Position numbers and translations under genes: made by a program
Notes under the pieces: generated by a model
The model's database searches: none
Told to the model about the DNA's origin: nothing
The model's input: the letters and a program-made list of their open reading frames with translations, nothing else
Shown: piece by piece, positions 1 to 8,570 of the stretch
How positions within the stretch are numbered: the first letter of the stretch is position 1
Layout: every line of letters begins with the position of its first letter
Assembly (NCBI GenBank): GCA_963708895.1
Contig: CAVPUE010000001.1
Coordinates: 1-64,000, forward strand
DNA: 64,000 nt
From: Bacillus_BD sp963708895
GTDB taxonomy: Bacteria > Bacillota > Bacilli > Bacillales > Cytobacillaceae
Direction: 5' to 3'

Positions 1-221
1 CTAGAAGTAATAAATATAAGGATGGAACCCTTCACCTTAAATCGGATGTTCAGGAGGGAAACACAAAACCATTTACTCGTATTATTGAAGTTTATCAGGC
101 ACTTGGATTATTTGGCCATGAGCCAGATAATCTTACTATTTCAATTTCAGAACCTACAGGCCTTATTGAAGAACTGGCCCCGATACCATGGCCTAGTGAA
201 TTTAAGAATGGGGATAGATAA
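1..221 (+). CDS. 3' end of an unrecognised gene (5' end outside window)
   Basis: The third forward frame is open from the window edge to a TAA at 219-221 and encodes about 72 hydrophilic residues. Recognisable words are TRIIEVYQALGLFGHEPDN and PIPWPSEF at the C terminus. I do not recognise the family. The composition (balanced charges, no low-complexity run) and an open frame to the edge support a real C terminus. An ATG at 22 in another frame is a shadow. An ATP-grasp gene follows 290 bases later on the same strand, but the gap is too long to assume an operon. Confidence 0.5.
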   Translation, partial: RSNKYKDGTLHLKSDVQEGNTKPFTRIIEVYQALGLFGHEPDNLTISISEPTGLIEELAPIPWPSEFKNGDR

Positions 222-510
222 AAACCTCATTTACTTATGACACGGTTCACCTTTACTACTCAAAATAAAAACATTTTTTATTTAATGATAATCACCCATT
301 CATTACCATCTATAAAAAATATAATATTTCGGAGGGAATTGATTAGTCATTTGAATCAAATATTCAAAATCTTATTAACCCATGGACCGCTAAATAAAAA
401 TAAAAGTGCTCTTTAATTTAAGAAGACATTTACAAGAAGCTAAATTGATAGGTTGACGATTGTGATGTAATAAACAAAATTATACAAAATAGAAATGAGG
501 GAATCTTCGT
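222..510. other. intergenic stretch without a supported gene
   Basis: AT-rich non-coding sequence. It contains one Shine-Dalgarno-like GGAGGG near 332-337 that is followed only by a short, quickly terminated frame, so it may be a relic of a start site. The last bases hold the GAGGGA ribosome site used by the TTG start at 511. No hairpin with a T-run and no tRNA was seen. Confidence 0.5.
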
Positions 511-1752
511 TTGAAAACCATCATCTTCCTTGACACAATGAAATCAGGTTCAACTAGAGAGGCGATTAAGGCGGCTGAAAAACTAGGCTATTTTACGGTT
601 CTTTTTACAGACAATGAAAATTTTTTGAGACAAAGAACTGAATTTTCAGACGTCCATAGAATGATTTTAGTTGATTTTTCGAATGTAGAAGGATTAAGAA
701 ATCGTATAGAAAGTAACCAAAGCCAAGGATTAATCATTGATGCAATTGTCAGCTTTGTTGATCCTTATGTGTATTTAGCAACAAAGTTGCATGAGGAATT
801 CTGTAACAGAAGCTTGTCAATTGATGCAATAAAAGCAATGGAAGATAAAATTTTAACCAGGGAAATACTAAAAGACTCACCTTACACACCGAATTTTATC
901 AAGATTAATGGTATGAAATCTAAAAAGTCTTTAACCTCTATAATTAAACATTATCCGTATCCATTAATGGTTAAATCTCCCTTATCTACTGGTTCAAAGG
1001 ATGTAATAAAAGTTGAAAATGATAAAGAACTATTTAACAGTGTCAATTTACTTACAAAAAAATATCCAGACCTACCTATTCTGATCGAGGAATATCTTGA
1101 TGGCCCACAATACCTAGTTGAAACTGTTGTTGTTGATGGAAATATCCATATTATCGCCATCCTTGAACAAGAAATAACTCAATTTAAGAGATTTATCATA
1201 ACTGGATACAATGTATTGAATAAAACCGATAAGGTTCTTCTCCAAAACATTCAGCAAGCAGTCGAAAGTATCATCAAATCCTTTGAAATGGAAACAGGTA
1301 CTTGCCATTTAGAGATAAGGATTTCTCAGGGCCAATGTAAACTAGTTGAAATAAATCCAAGGATTTCGGGCGGAGCAATGAACAGAATGATTGAAATTGC
1401 ATACGGCATTAATTTAGTCGAAGAATCATTAAAAATTTCACTTGGTTCTACACCTGATTTGACAAGAAAATGGGAGAGACCTGTATTCACACAATATGTC
1501 ACTATTCCCACAAGTGGAATTTTAGAAAAAGTAACGGGTAAAACACGTGCTTCTCATCTTCCAGGTGTGCAAGAAGTTTATGTAAAACCTAGGAAAGGTT
1601 GGTTTCTAACTCCTCCTAATTCTATGGGGCAACGATATGCGTATATTATTGCAACAGGAGATTCATCAGAACAGGCCAAAGAGAATGCAAAAACTGCTGC
1701 AAAAGAAATACAATTTCACTTAAAGCCCATTAAAAGAATAAACTTTAGGTGA
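511..1752 (+). CDS. ATP-grasp ligase (carboxylate-amine/L-amino-acid ligase type)
   Basis: A 413-residue ATP-grasp protein. Seen: an N-terminal Rossmann-like preATP region (residues 1-110), a lysine in the ATP-binding lid (MVKSP, K155), the adenine-contacting stretch EEYLDG (193-198), and the metal-binding signature VEINPRISGG (279-288). This is the order of the biotin-carboxylase-like ATP-grasp families that join a carboxylate to an amine (BacD-type dipeptide ligases, PurK/PurT relatives). The substrate cannot be read from sequence. The start is TTG at 511, preceded by GAGGGA. The next gene (1851) is also ATP-grasp, of the spore-coat YheC/YheD family, so a role in modifying spore or cell-surface peptides is possible, but that is inference from position only. 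Confidence 0.82.
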   Translation: MKTIIFLDTMKSGSTREAIKAAEKLGYFTVLFTDNENFLRQRTEFSDVHRMILVDFSNVEGLRNRIESNQSQGLIIDAIVSFVDPYVYLATKLHEEFCNRSLSIDAIKAMEDKILTREILKDSPYTPNFIKINGMKSKKSLTSIIKHYPYPLMVKSPLSTGSKDVIKVENDKELFNSVNLLTKKYPDLPILIEEYLDGPQYLVETVVVDGNIHIIAILEQEITQFKRFIITGYNVLNKTDKVLLQNIQQAVESIIKSFEMETGTCHLEIRISQGQCKLVEINPRISGGAMNRMIEIAYGINLVEESLKISLGSTPDLTRKWERPVFTQYVTIPTSGILEKVTGKTRASHLPGVQEVYVKPRKGWFLTPPNSMGQRYAYIIATGDSSEQAKENAKTAAKEIQFHLKPIKRINFR

Positions 1753-1850
1753 ATAGAATCTTTTTTATTTATGATTTTTATCTAAAGTAGATGCACTGTT
1801 TTATTAATCAACTTTTCAGGATATCAGAAAAAATCATCGGAGGGATACAG

Positions 1851-3041
1851 TTGATCACAATTGGTATGCTTCATTACCGGAAAGATCCGCAAACTGTTTT
1901 TAAATCATACGCATATGCGGCCGCGGCAAAAATGGAGGGGGTAGAGTTTTTCTATTTTACTCCAGGAAAAGTAGATATAGAAAGTAAGCTTATTAATGGA
2001 TTATTTTATGAAAATGGTGCATGGGTAGAACGAGAAACCGAATATCCTGATGTTGTATACAATGCCGGAGGGACAATAACCTCAAAACAAGACCTTATAG
2101 TAGTTGCTTTAGAAAAAGAACTTCCTTTTACCAGTCACCCCATAGGAGATAAAATGAGCGTTTATAATCGAATCAAAAAAGGTGAAACTTTTGATAGTTA
2201 CTTAATACCTTCGGAAGATTTTGAAGAAATTGACTCGGCCTTTTCATACATCGATAAATTTAACGCTATCATCGTTAAACCTCTTACTGGTGCTAAAGGT
2301 GAAGGTATTCATTATATAGAAAAAAGGCAAGATGATTTTCTACTAATTGATTCGGGAACAGAACACTTATTATCAAAAGACCGACTTGAAGATTGGTTAG
2401 ATAATATTTTATCAGAAGATCGGACCTATTTAGTACAGCCATTCATTCAATCGAAAACTAAGCAAGGCCAATCATTTGATGTTCGCCTACATGTACAAAA
2501 AGATGGTGAAGGTAAATGGACGTTAACAACGATGTTTCCTCGCATTGCTAGCAAAGGAATTGTGACAAATGTAAGTAGCGGTGGTTACACAAGTATGATC
2601 ACTTCTTTTTTACAGGAACAATTTGGCGAGGACTACTTCGATATGAAACGTTATTTAGAAGTATTTGCAGTACAATTTTCAACACATTTTGATAGTTTAT
2701 ACGATGAACCATTAGATGAACTTGGAATCGATGTAGGGATTGATCAAAATAATAAAATTTGGATTTATGAAGTAAATTGGCGTCCAGGTACACCCATATT
2801 ATTTTATTTGGAAGCGGATGTAGCGAAAAGAATGATTCAATATGCTACTTACCTAGCCAAAGAAGCAAAAAAGAAGAAGACGATTACTAATGACCATGGA
2901 TTGACGATCGAAACACATCAAGCACATGAAAAAACCATAAAAAAGGCTATACACCCTGAAACCAGCTCCAGTCGTAAAAAACAAGAAGCCTTCCAACGAA
3001 AATTAGAACTGTATAAACTGTTTAAAGAACGCAACCAATGA
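1851..3041 (+). CDS. YheC/YheD family endospore coat-associated ATP-grasp protein
   Basis: A 396-residue protein of the YheC/YheD family, whose Bacillus subtilis members associate with the spore coat. Seen: N-terminal ITIGMLHYRKDP, the ATP-grasp lid GAKGEGI, the family block FDVRLHVQKDGEGKW, the metal-binding EVNWRPG near the C-terminal third, and a lysine-rich tail. The frame opens at 1791, but the TTG at 1851 has GGAGGG seven bases upstream and gives the expected N terminus, so I place the start there. The ligand is unknown for the whole family. It sits 98 bases after another ATP-grasp gene and may be co-transcribed with it. An IS630 fragment starts 8 bases after its stop. Confidence 0.85.
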   Translation: MITIGMLHYRKDPQTVFKSYAYAAAAKMEGVEFFYFTPGKVDIESKLINGLFYENGAWVERETEYPDVVYNAGGTITSKQDLIVVALEKELPFTSHPIGDKMSVYNRIKKGETFDSYLIPSEDFEEIDSAFSYIDKFNAIIVKPLTGAKGEGIHYIEKRQDDFLLIDSGTEHLLSKDRLEDWLDNILSEDRTYLVQPFIQSKTKQGQSFDVRLHVQKDGEGKWTLTTMFPRIASKGIVTNVSSGGYTSMITSFLQEQFGEDYFDMKRYLEVFAVQFSTHFDSLYDEPLDELGIDVGIDQNNKIWIYEVNWRPGTPILFYLEADVAKRMIQYATYLAKEAKKKKTITNDHGLTIETHQAHEKTIKKAIHPETSSSRKKQEAFQRKLELYKLFKERNQ

Positions 3042-3049
3042 AGTAATCT

Positions 3050-3307
3050 TTGTACGAAGATGAAACGCATATTCTGGATTATCAAACGTTGCGTGCCACT
3101 TGGAGTGTAAAAGGAAAAGGAAGAACAAATCCCTACCTATGGTCACCATGGCAGCGTAAGTTTGTTTGTTTGGTCAACATTCAAAATGGCGAATTCCTTT
3201 GCACAGAAGCTGAGAAGTGTATCGCCCAAACCTTCCTTGGATTTCTGCGTCAAATTCTGCCTATGGACGAAGAACACAATCAATCCATTTTGAAAAAAAT
3301 TGATTAA
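3050..3307 (+). pseudogene. IS630-family transposase fragment
   Basis: About 85 residues read YEDETHILDYQTLRATWSVKG, then LVNIQNGEFLCTEAE and FLGFLRQIL. This resembles the central part of IS630-type DDE transposases, where the first catalytic Asp lies in a (F/Y)xDE motif followed by a W..KG segment and a G.FLC..E block. The N-terminal HTH part and the later catalytic Asp and Glu segments are missing, and there is no ribosome site before the TTG at 3050. It is therefore a truncated relic, not an active gene. The 3' part (3280-3362) recurs inverted at 9868-9955. Confidence 0.65.
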
Positions 3308-3362
3308 AATGGATTGTTATCCAACAGATTTAAGTTTCGGTTTTATAAATGTTTGATCACTT
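3280..3362. repeat. IS630-relic end, copy 1 (inverted relative to 9868-9955)
   Basis: The reverse complement of this stretch aligns, at roughly 85% identity by eye, with 9868-9955. Both contain ATAAAACCGAAACTTAAAT and an AATCCATTTTGA/TCAAAATGGATT hairpin, and both end at GATCAAAC. It overlaps the end of the transposase fragment, so it probably marks the terminus of the parent insertion sequence. Confidence 0.6.
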
Positions 3363-3378
3363 TCTAACTGTGTTTATA

Positions 3379-3410
3379 CACAATCGCGCCCTTTTGAATA
3401 ACCCTTTATC
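3379..3410 (-). repeat. GGGCGC palindromic intergenic repeat, copy 1
   Basis: Reads, on the minus strand, TTATTCAAAAGGGCGCGATTG. One of eight copies of a short palindromic repeat described in the findings (arms TTATTCAA and TTGTTGAATA around GGGCGC or GCGCCC). Confidence 0.55.
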
Positions 3411-3489
3411 TTCAATTTAAAAAGCGTTACTAACTATAACGGTAACCAGAGGCAATGCATATAAGGACAAAAAATCGCAAAAAAATTAT

Positions 3490-3519
3490 GCCCTCAACCT
3501 TTAACACGAGGGCTTTTTT
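3490..3519 (+). terminator. rho-independent terminator
   Basis: Stem GCCCTC/GAGGGC with a 12-base loop, followed by six T. It could end transcription from the ATP-grasp pair or the IS relic. Confidence 0.6.
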
Positions 3520-3547
3520 CATAACCGATTAACTCAGGAGTTATATT

Positions 3548-3595
3548 TGCGTCGGGTGGGACAGGGGGACAGAACCGTGTCCCTAAGTCCCTACC
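3548..3595. repeat. GGGACAG-type hairpin (REP-like)
   Basis: Contains GGGACAGGGGGACAG followed by CTGTCCC-like complementary bases (CCGTGTCCCT), able to fold into a GC-rich hairpin in an AT-rich gap. Similar GGGACAG...CTGTCCC hairpins are common in Bacillus intergenic regions; a shorter one lies at 57083-57101. There is no transposase nearby. Confidence 0.4.
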
Positions 3596-3608
3596 AACAA
3601 TATAAGTG

Positions 3609-4222
3609 CTAACATGCTTTTGAAATCTTAGAATCTTTAAGTATTCTTTTTAATACGATAAATAACAATGTCATTGAAAAGACTGCAAGAATCGCAAATA
3701 TTGCTACTTTTGTTATTAGCGCTGCAATGGGTAAAACTATACCTGCCGCCGTTTGAAACGCTGTTTGAAGTAAGACCATTATGCTGACAATACTACATAC
3801 AAAAAGTAAAAGAATCAGTAATTCATATCCCAGTGCTTTTCTTCTTTTCAATAATCTTACTGTAATAAAACAAATTGGCGCAATAATTCCCATATCCAAT
3901 ACATATGTGATTTCCGTTGTATAATTTTCAATCAGGGCTAATGATGATGTGCCATTTATCATGGCTGATACGATGTCGGGAAGCCAAGCGACAATCAGTC
4001 CTATACCCGAAATAATAAGGAAGGTATAAATCGTTTTATAAGGAAGACGAACGCCGGTATTGATTTCTTTATTTTTTGACAACAAAAAGATTAATGTGAA
4101 TAGTGATAAGGCAAAAAGCGCTATATAGACTAAATGCAAACTGTTTTAGACCACTCCAAATACTAGAGAAGCAGAGTAATAGAGCAAAATAGAATACAGC
4201 CTACTAATATGTAATGACTCAA
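3609..4222 (-). pseudogene. disrupted multi-pass membrane protein
   Basis: The longest intact frame (3609-4139, 176 residues) has four to five hydrophobic helices and starts at a poorly supported TTG just after an in-frame TAA. Upstream of that TAA the same frame reads LYSILLYYSASLVFGVV, a membrane helix. Further upstream another frame has a plausible start (TTG at 4222 after GAAGGAT) and reads SHYILVGCILFCSITLLL. Together these suggest one membrane protein of about 200 residues broken by a frameshift and a stop near 4146-4190. The family is not recognised. Given the many single-base errors elsewhere, part of the damage could be sequencing error. Confidence 0.5.
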
Positions 4223-4470
4223 TTTACTATCCTTCAATAATTGTATTAATTATATTCATTTGCGTATCAAAGACGGCTTTAATCAAATGATGGCAGCCAT
4301 TATTCTGTTCTGTCTCACAACGATCTATTTTATTTTACTGGCTACATGATGTTTCTTCTAACTAAATCCGCTAGGTAGCATTCCTTTTTGAAAAATAAAC
4401 AGCTACAATCAATACGATCAACATATTCCATTTTTATAGAAATATAAAGTAAGGAGTCTGATATAACGCT

Positions 4471-4938
4471 ATGAACGTAGAGGACAAACTTGTAAATATA
4501 CTAATCAATAAAGGTTACCACATTGCTTTTGCTGAATCGTGTACTGGCGGCTTAGCAGTGGCACGTATTGTAAATGTTGCAAATGCTTCAAAAGTATTGA
4601 ATTGCAGTTTTATTACCTATTCAAATGATGCAAAAATTAATTTGGTGAATGTTAACCCTGACACTTTAGACCGATATGGAGCAGTAAGTGAAGAAATCGT
4701 TAGAGAAATGGCAAGTGGAGTTGCAAAAGTAGCAAAGGCGGAAATTGGTGTTGGTATCTCTGGGATAGCAGGTCCTTCGGGTGGCTCAAAAGAAAAACCA
4801 ATAGGAATGGTTTGCTTTGGAATACAAATAAACAATATGAACTATACGTTTACTGAATATTTTCAAAGCCAATCGCGTAATGAAATTCGAAATTCAAGTG
4901 TTGAATTTATTTTGAATAAGTTACTAGAATTAATATAG
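4471..4938 (+). CDS. pncC: CinA C-terminal-domain protein, nicotinamide-nucleotide amidase (PncC-type)
   Basis: A stand-alone 155-residue CinA-C domain, the usual length for PncC, which deamidates nicotinamide mononucleotide to nicotinate mononucleotide in pyridine-nucleotide salvage. Seen: AESCTGG (21-27), ITYSN (48-52), YGAVSEE (69-75), and GISGIAGPSGG (95-105) followed by KPIG. The family usually has GPGGG or GPTGG here, so the Ser is a mild deviation. It lacks the N-terminal MoaB-like domain of full CinA, so this is probably a second copy beside a normal cinA elsewhere. An AGGAG lies 14 bases before the ATG, a long spacing. Neighbours are relics, so the context is uninformative. Confidence 0.8.
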   Translation: MNVEDKLVNILINKGYHIAFAESCTGGLAVARIVNVANASKVLNCSFITYSNDAKINLVNVNPDTLDRYGAVSEEIVREMASGVAKVAKAEIGVGISGIAGPSGGSKEKPIGMVCFGIQINNMNYTFTEYFQSQSRNEIRNSSVEFILNKLLELI

Positions 4939-5220
4939 GAACTGTTCATCTGTGAACCAAAATCAGCTTTTTAGGAATGTTACCACACATTAAAAAGGCC
5001 ATTTCCTTGCTCATCAAAAACTCATTATCATCATGGGATTTACCTCCAAAAAGAGTTGTTACCATTTTAATCATCAAAAAGGAAATTATAATTCATCTTT
5101 TTCTTTCAAATTTTAGATTTTAAAGCATCTCACATACTAATTTTTTTAAAATCATACTAATTGATTTCAATTTTATTTAAAGTTAAGGTAAGAGAGATAG
5201 GCATGCATAGGAGGAATTAG

Positions 5221-5527
5221 GGTGAAAAATATTAAATTAAACAATGACGTTGAAAGTCCAATTGTTGGTAGCGGTACAAATAAATACTTACAGTAAAGAG
5301 GGAAACCAATACTCAGGTGCCTTAAGAGGAGACACTCAAGAGATCGACTGGGCAATTGAAAGTGGCTACCGTCATTTTGACTCTGCACAAGTTTATTACG
5401 TTACCAATTGGAACGTGATGTTATCGTCATTCCTAAGTCTCATAATAAAGAACGTCAAGCACAAAGTTTAGATATTTTCGACTTTGAACTAACAGCAAAC
5501 GATCGTGAATGTATTGCAGCCCTTTAA
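5221..5527 (+). pseudogene. aldo/keto reductase relic with internal deletion
   Basis: Starts with a good ribosome site (GGAGG) and a GTG reading KNIKLNND, typical of the aldo/keto reductase N terminus. After a frame change comes ESGYRHFDSAQVYY, the cofactor and active-site block. After another change comes the C-terminal block RDVIVIPKSHNKERQ and IFDFELTANDRECIAAL, ending in TAA at 5525-5527. Complete family members are about 275 residues; only about 100 codons remain, so the barrel core has been deleted. The TAA lies inside the 8-base target duplication of the adjacent MITE. Confidence 0.8.
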
Positions 5528-5531
5528 TTAA

Positions 5532-5713
5532 GGCTGTTTTCGTAAAGTTTGTTGTTAAAATCCAAAGGCCGATTTTAACGTGGTAATAGCTATTTTGCAC
5601 ATTCGTATTACGTTCAAAGCTCTTCTCTCAAAAATATTAAGCTATTTCAACATGAAAACAATGACAATTAGCTTTTTCTCCCTCTAAAAGCAACAAAGTT
5701 TGAGAAAAGGGCC
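5532..5713. mobile_element. MITE copy 1, 182 bp, ISL3-like ends, 8-bp target duplication
   Basis: Left end GGCTGTTTTCGTAAAGTTTG and right end, read inward on the other strand, GGCCCTTTTCTCAAACTTTG form imperfect terminal inverted repeats of about 24 bases. Direct repeats TTAATTAA flank it exactly at 5524-5531 and 5714-5721. It has no coding capacity. A second complete copy is at 31711-31891 and a 3' remnant at 51793-51841. Ends beginning GGCT(C/G)TT with 8-bp duplications are typical of ISL3-family elements, so it is probably a non-autonomous ISL3 derivative. Confidence 0.85.
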
Positions 5714-5721
5714 TTAATTAA

Positions 5722-6522
5722 AGACAGATTTTAGCGTTTCATTTTGGATAATCTTCTAAGATGAAATGCTATTTTTAATGTTTACTTCTATTTTGAAAGC
5801 AAAGGTTATGGTGCCTAGCACTACCTGAAGGTTGCTAGATTTTGTAGAAAGATTAAATAGATCGATTCGGGTTGTGACAGACACTTTAAATTAAGTATCC
5901 TTTTTAAGTAGGGACATAGGAATAGTGTAATTAAAGATAATATGCTTATTTTTTTATCTAACAACTGCGAAAATATATACACCTAATACTGTTAACAACA
6001 GTAACGAAAATTGAATAAAGAAGGTTGTTATCCTGCACGTTTATATGCCCAATATACAGATCCAAATAATTATAAAGCAATAAAGGAAAATTTTTGGAAC
6101 TCTGAACATCATTCTGACATACTTTGGAAGGGAAAGGCGTCTAGATGGATACACCTATTAGGACGCTAATACTGTTGCAAATTTTTTCTTTCTCACAAAG
6201 GAGAATGAAGGGTAATTAGAGTTTTTCAAAGTTATACAAGAAAGCATGACTATTTATTTTAAAATAGTCCTAAATCAGATATAAGTTTGGAAAACTTAAT
6301 AAAGAACTTAAATCGCTTTTAAAGTCTAACGTAACCATAGCTTATTCTTAACAAATGAACGGTCAAGTTTATGATAGTAAAAAGATTAAACAGATGAATT
6401 TTAACACTAAAGGAAATCCTCAATAATTTCCCTTCTAAATAAAAGGCGAATATCTAGCGCAATACCATCCCATGGCACATATGATTAAGTGTAATGAAAA
6501 TATTTCAGGAGGGAATAAGTTT
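5722..6522. other. 800-base gap with a hairpin and coding debris
   Basis: A hairpin at 5733-5770 (AGCGTTTCAT/ATGAAATGCT, followed by ATTTTTAATG) may be a terminator. A short frame at 6005-6169 encodes about 54 protein-like residues (see separate entry). The remainder is AT-rich with stops in all frames. The final 15 bases hold GGAGGG for the CotB-like gene starting at 6523. Confidence 0.5.
6005..6169 (+). pseudogene. short coding remnant of unknown family
   Basis: An open stretch (possible TTG at 6011, no clear ribosome site) reading NKEGCYPARLYAQYTDP, then NFWNSEHHSDILWKGKASRW, ending in TAA. The aromatic-rich, non-repetitive composition looks like a piece of a real protein, but I do not recognise it. 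It is too short and poorly started to call an intact gene. Confidence 0.25.
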
Positions 6523-7188
6523 ATGAATAAGGATCTAATAACTTCTTTAATGAATAAAGTAGTTCGAATTGATAGGGGGGGCCCTGAATCCCGTATTGGT
6601 AAACTACTTGCGGTTGAAGATGACCATATTGCACTGCTTACGGAAAATGATGGAGTTGTTTATTATGTGACACACCATATTAAGAGTATTACTGATAATG
6701 CGAAGCAAGGATTAGAATTTAATATTGAGGTTCCTGAGAATTTTGAATTCTTAAGAGCTAATAATTGTAAAAATCTTTTAAGAAAATTAAAATTTCGCTG
6801 GGTAAAAATCAACCGTGGCGGTCCAGAAACACTTGAAGGCATTCTGAACGACGCTAATGATGATTTTGTAACAATTGTCTCGTGTGAAGAGATCATTCGA
6901 CTTTCGATGTTCCATATCCGCAACATTAGTTATGGAGTTAAAATTGAAAAATCGGAGTCTGCAGAATCAGAATCTAAGAACAACAAGGATAATTCTAATA
7001 AGAAAAATGAGTCTAAAGAAAATAGCAATAATTCAAAGGAAGGAAAGAATTCTAAAGAAAATAGCAATAATTCAAAGGAAGAAAAGAATTCTAAAGAAAA
7101 TAGCAAAATTCAAAGGAAGGAAAGAATTCTAAAGAAAATAGTGATAATTCAAAGGAAGAAAAGGATTCTAAAGAATAAAATAGCCTAA
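6523..7188 (+). CDS. CotB-like spore coat protein with Ser/Asn/Lys-rich repeat tail (frame shifted near the end)
   Basis: Resembles spore coat protein CotB. The N-terminal 140 residues carry two copies of the CotB module, VRIDRGGPES.IGKLLAVEDDHIAL...HHIKSI and WVKINRGGPETLEGIL...FHIRNI. A low-complexity tail rich in Asn, Ser, Lys and Glu follows, as in the serine/lysine-rich CotB tail that is phosphorylated in B. subtilis. I start at ATG 6523 (GGAGGG nine bases upstream) rather than the earlier ATG at 6472. The tail is made of 13-residue repeats (NSNNSKEGKNSKE). A one-base loss in the third repeat (about 7105-7109) throws the frame into an Arg/Ile/Lys-rich end. Restoring the base would end the protein at TAA 7176-7178, after four regular repeats. 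A coat-protein paralogue follows 74 bases downstream. Confidence 0.8.
   Translation: MNKDLITSLMNKVVRIDRGGPESRIGKLLAVEDDHIALLTENDGVVYYVTHHIKSITDNAKQGLEFNIEVPENFEFLRANNCKNLLRKLKFRWVKINRGGPETLEGILNDANDDFVTIVSCEEIIRLSMFHIRNISYGVKIEKSESAESESKNNKDNSNKKNESKENSNNSKEGKNSKENSNNSKEEKNSKENSKIQRKERILKKIVIIQRKKRILKNKIA
7021..7175 (+). repeat. 39-bp tandem repeat, four units
   Basis: Units 7021-7059, 7060-7098, 7099-7136 (38 bp, one T missing) and 7137-7175 encode NSNNSKE(G/E)K(N/D)SKE. They lie in the tail of the CotB-like gene. The short third unit causes the frameshift. Confidence 0.85.
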
Positions 7189-7262
7189 GTTATTCCTATA
7201 ACCTATTGCTTTTATAGAGAGTAATGAAAAAAATCTGTAAAGGGGAAAGGGGGAGTCCATAG

Positions 7263-8570
7263 TTGAAGCAACAAAACTTTACCCAAATGATTAGCATCCC
7301 TAAAGGGTCAAAAATTAATATCCTTCTAAAGAACGAGGAATTTATAGAAGTGATTTTACTAGATGTTAAACTAGACCATATTATAGTTAACATGGATGAC
7401 CGCATTTTTTATATTGCTATCAGTCATATTCAAACTCTTTCAAAAAATGCTAAGGACCCTCACATTACTAAGCAGCTTGTTCCTTATCTCGATAGAAAAC
7501 ATTTAACAGACCTTTTTGATGCTTTGAAATATAACTGGGTGACCATTAACGGGTTGGGTAATCAAACATTTAATGGGTTGCTGAGCAATATATCAGATGA
7601 TCATATTATGTTAATAAATGATACGGAAATACTAATTATCCACAAATCATTTATATCCAATATTTACAAAGGAACATATGAACCTAAGGAGCAACATGAT
7701 GACATCAGCAGTAAAGAAGAAGTTGTTGTGGCCTCCCCTTCATTTACAGATCAGAAAATAAAGGTAACAGAAGAACTACAGGATAGTCAGCACGATAATC
7801 AAACGATTGAAAATCAGAATCCAATAACAAACATAAGTGAATCGAAAACAACGACCTTTATAGAGAAACCGGAACAAGAAGAAAAGGCTAATCATTGTAT
7901 TCCGGACCATCATTTCTGCAACCAAAAAAGTGAATCCATAGAAAAAAATCAGTGTGAAGGCAATGAGAGTGATGACATCAGTAGTAAAGAAGAAGTTATT
8001 TTGGCCTCCCCTTCATTTACAGATCAGAAAATAAAGGAAACAGAAGAACTACAGGATAGTCAGCACGATAATCAAACGATTGAAAATCAGAATCCAATAA
8101 CAAACATAAGTGAATCGAAAACAACGACCTTTATAGAGAAACCGGAACAAGAAGAAAAGGCTAATCATTGTATTCCGGACCATCATTTCTGCAACCAAAA
8201 AAGTGAATCCATAGAAAAAAATCAGTGTGAAGGCAATGAGAGTGATGACATCAGTAGTAAAGAAGAAGTTGTTTTGGCCTCCCCTTCATTTACAGATCAG
8301 AAAATAAAGGAAACAGAAGAACTACAGGATAGTCAGCACGATAATCAAACGATTGAAAATCAGAATCCAATAACAAACATAAGTGAATCGAAAACAACGA
8401 CCTTTATAGAGAAACCGGAACAAGAAGAAAAAGCTAATCATTGTATTCCGGACCATCATTTCTGCAACCAAAAAAGTGAATCCATAGAAAAAAATCAGTG
8501 TGAAGGCAATGAGAGTGATGACATCAGTAGTAAAGAAGAAGTTGTTTTGGCCCCCCTTTTTCGTCGATAA
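7263..8570 (+). CDS. CotB-like spore coat paralogue with 91-residue tandem repeats
   Basis: The start is TTG 7263 behind AAGGGGGAG. Residues 1-135 are a divergent CotB-like pair of modules (SKINILLKNEEFIEVILLDVKLDHIIV...ISHIQTL and WVTINGLGNQTFNGLLSNISDDHIML), with the GGPE motif replaced by GLGN. After about residue 145 come three nearly identical 91-residue repeats containing DDISSKEEV, ASPSFTDQKIK, NQTIENQNPITNIS and HCIPDHHFCNQK. These are acidic and polar, with paired His and Cys. A fourth, diverged repeat starts at 8517, but the frame ends at 8570 after a run of six C. The displaced remainder is annotated separately. Probably a spore-surface structural protein, by similarity and by its neighbour. 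No enzymatic motif is visible. Confidence 0.75.
   Translation: MKQQNFTQMISIPKGSKINILLKNEEFIEVILLDVKLDHIIVNMDDRIFYIAISHIQTLSKNAKDPHITKQLVPYLDRKHLTDLFDALKYNWVTINGLGNQTFNGLLSNISDDHIMLINDTEILIIHKSFISNIYKGTYEPKEQHDDISSKEEVVVASPSFTDQKIKVTEELQDSQHDNQTIENQNPITNISESKTTTFIEKPEQEEKANHCIPDHHFCNQKSESIEKNQCEGNESDDISSKEEVILASPSFTDQKIKETEELQDSQHDNQTIENQNPITNISESKTTTFIEKPEQEEKANHCIPDHHFCNQKSESIEKNQCEGNESDDISSKEEVVLASPSFTDQKIKETEELQDSQHDNQTIENQNPITNISESKTTTFIEKPEQEEKANHCIPDHHFCNQKSESIEKNQCEGNESDDISSKEEVVLAPLFRR
7698..8516 (+). repeat. 273-bp tandem repeat, three near-identical units
   Basis: Units start at 7698, 7971 and 8244 with an exact 273-base period (91 codons) and differ at only a few positions. A fourth degenerate unit starts at 8517. 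The near identity indicates recent amplification or gene conversion. Confidence 0.9.

Noticed and set aside
22..240. Open frame from ATG 22
   Set aside because: It lies in another frame over a better coding frame that reaches the window edge, and has no ribosome site.
7698..8516. Regular repeat array considered as CRISPR
   Set aside because: The units are 273 bp, contiguous and in frame, without spacers; no cas genes are nearby.
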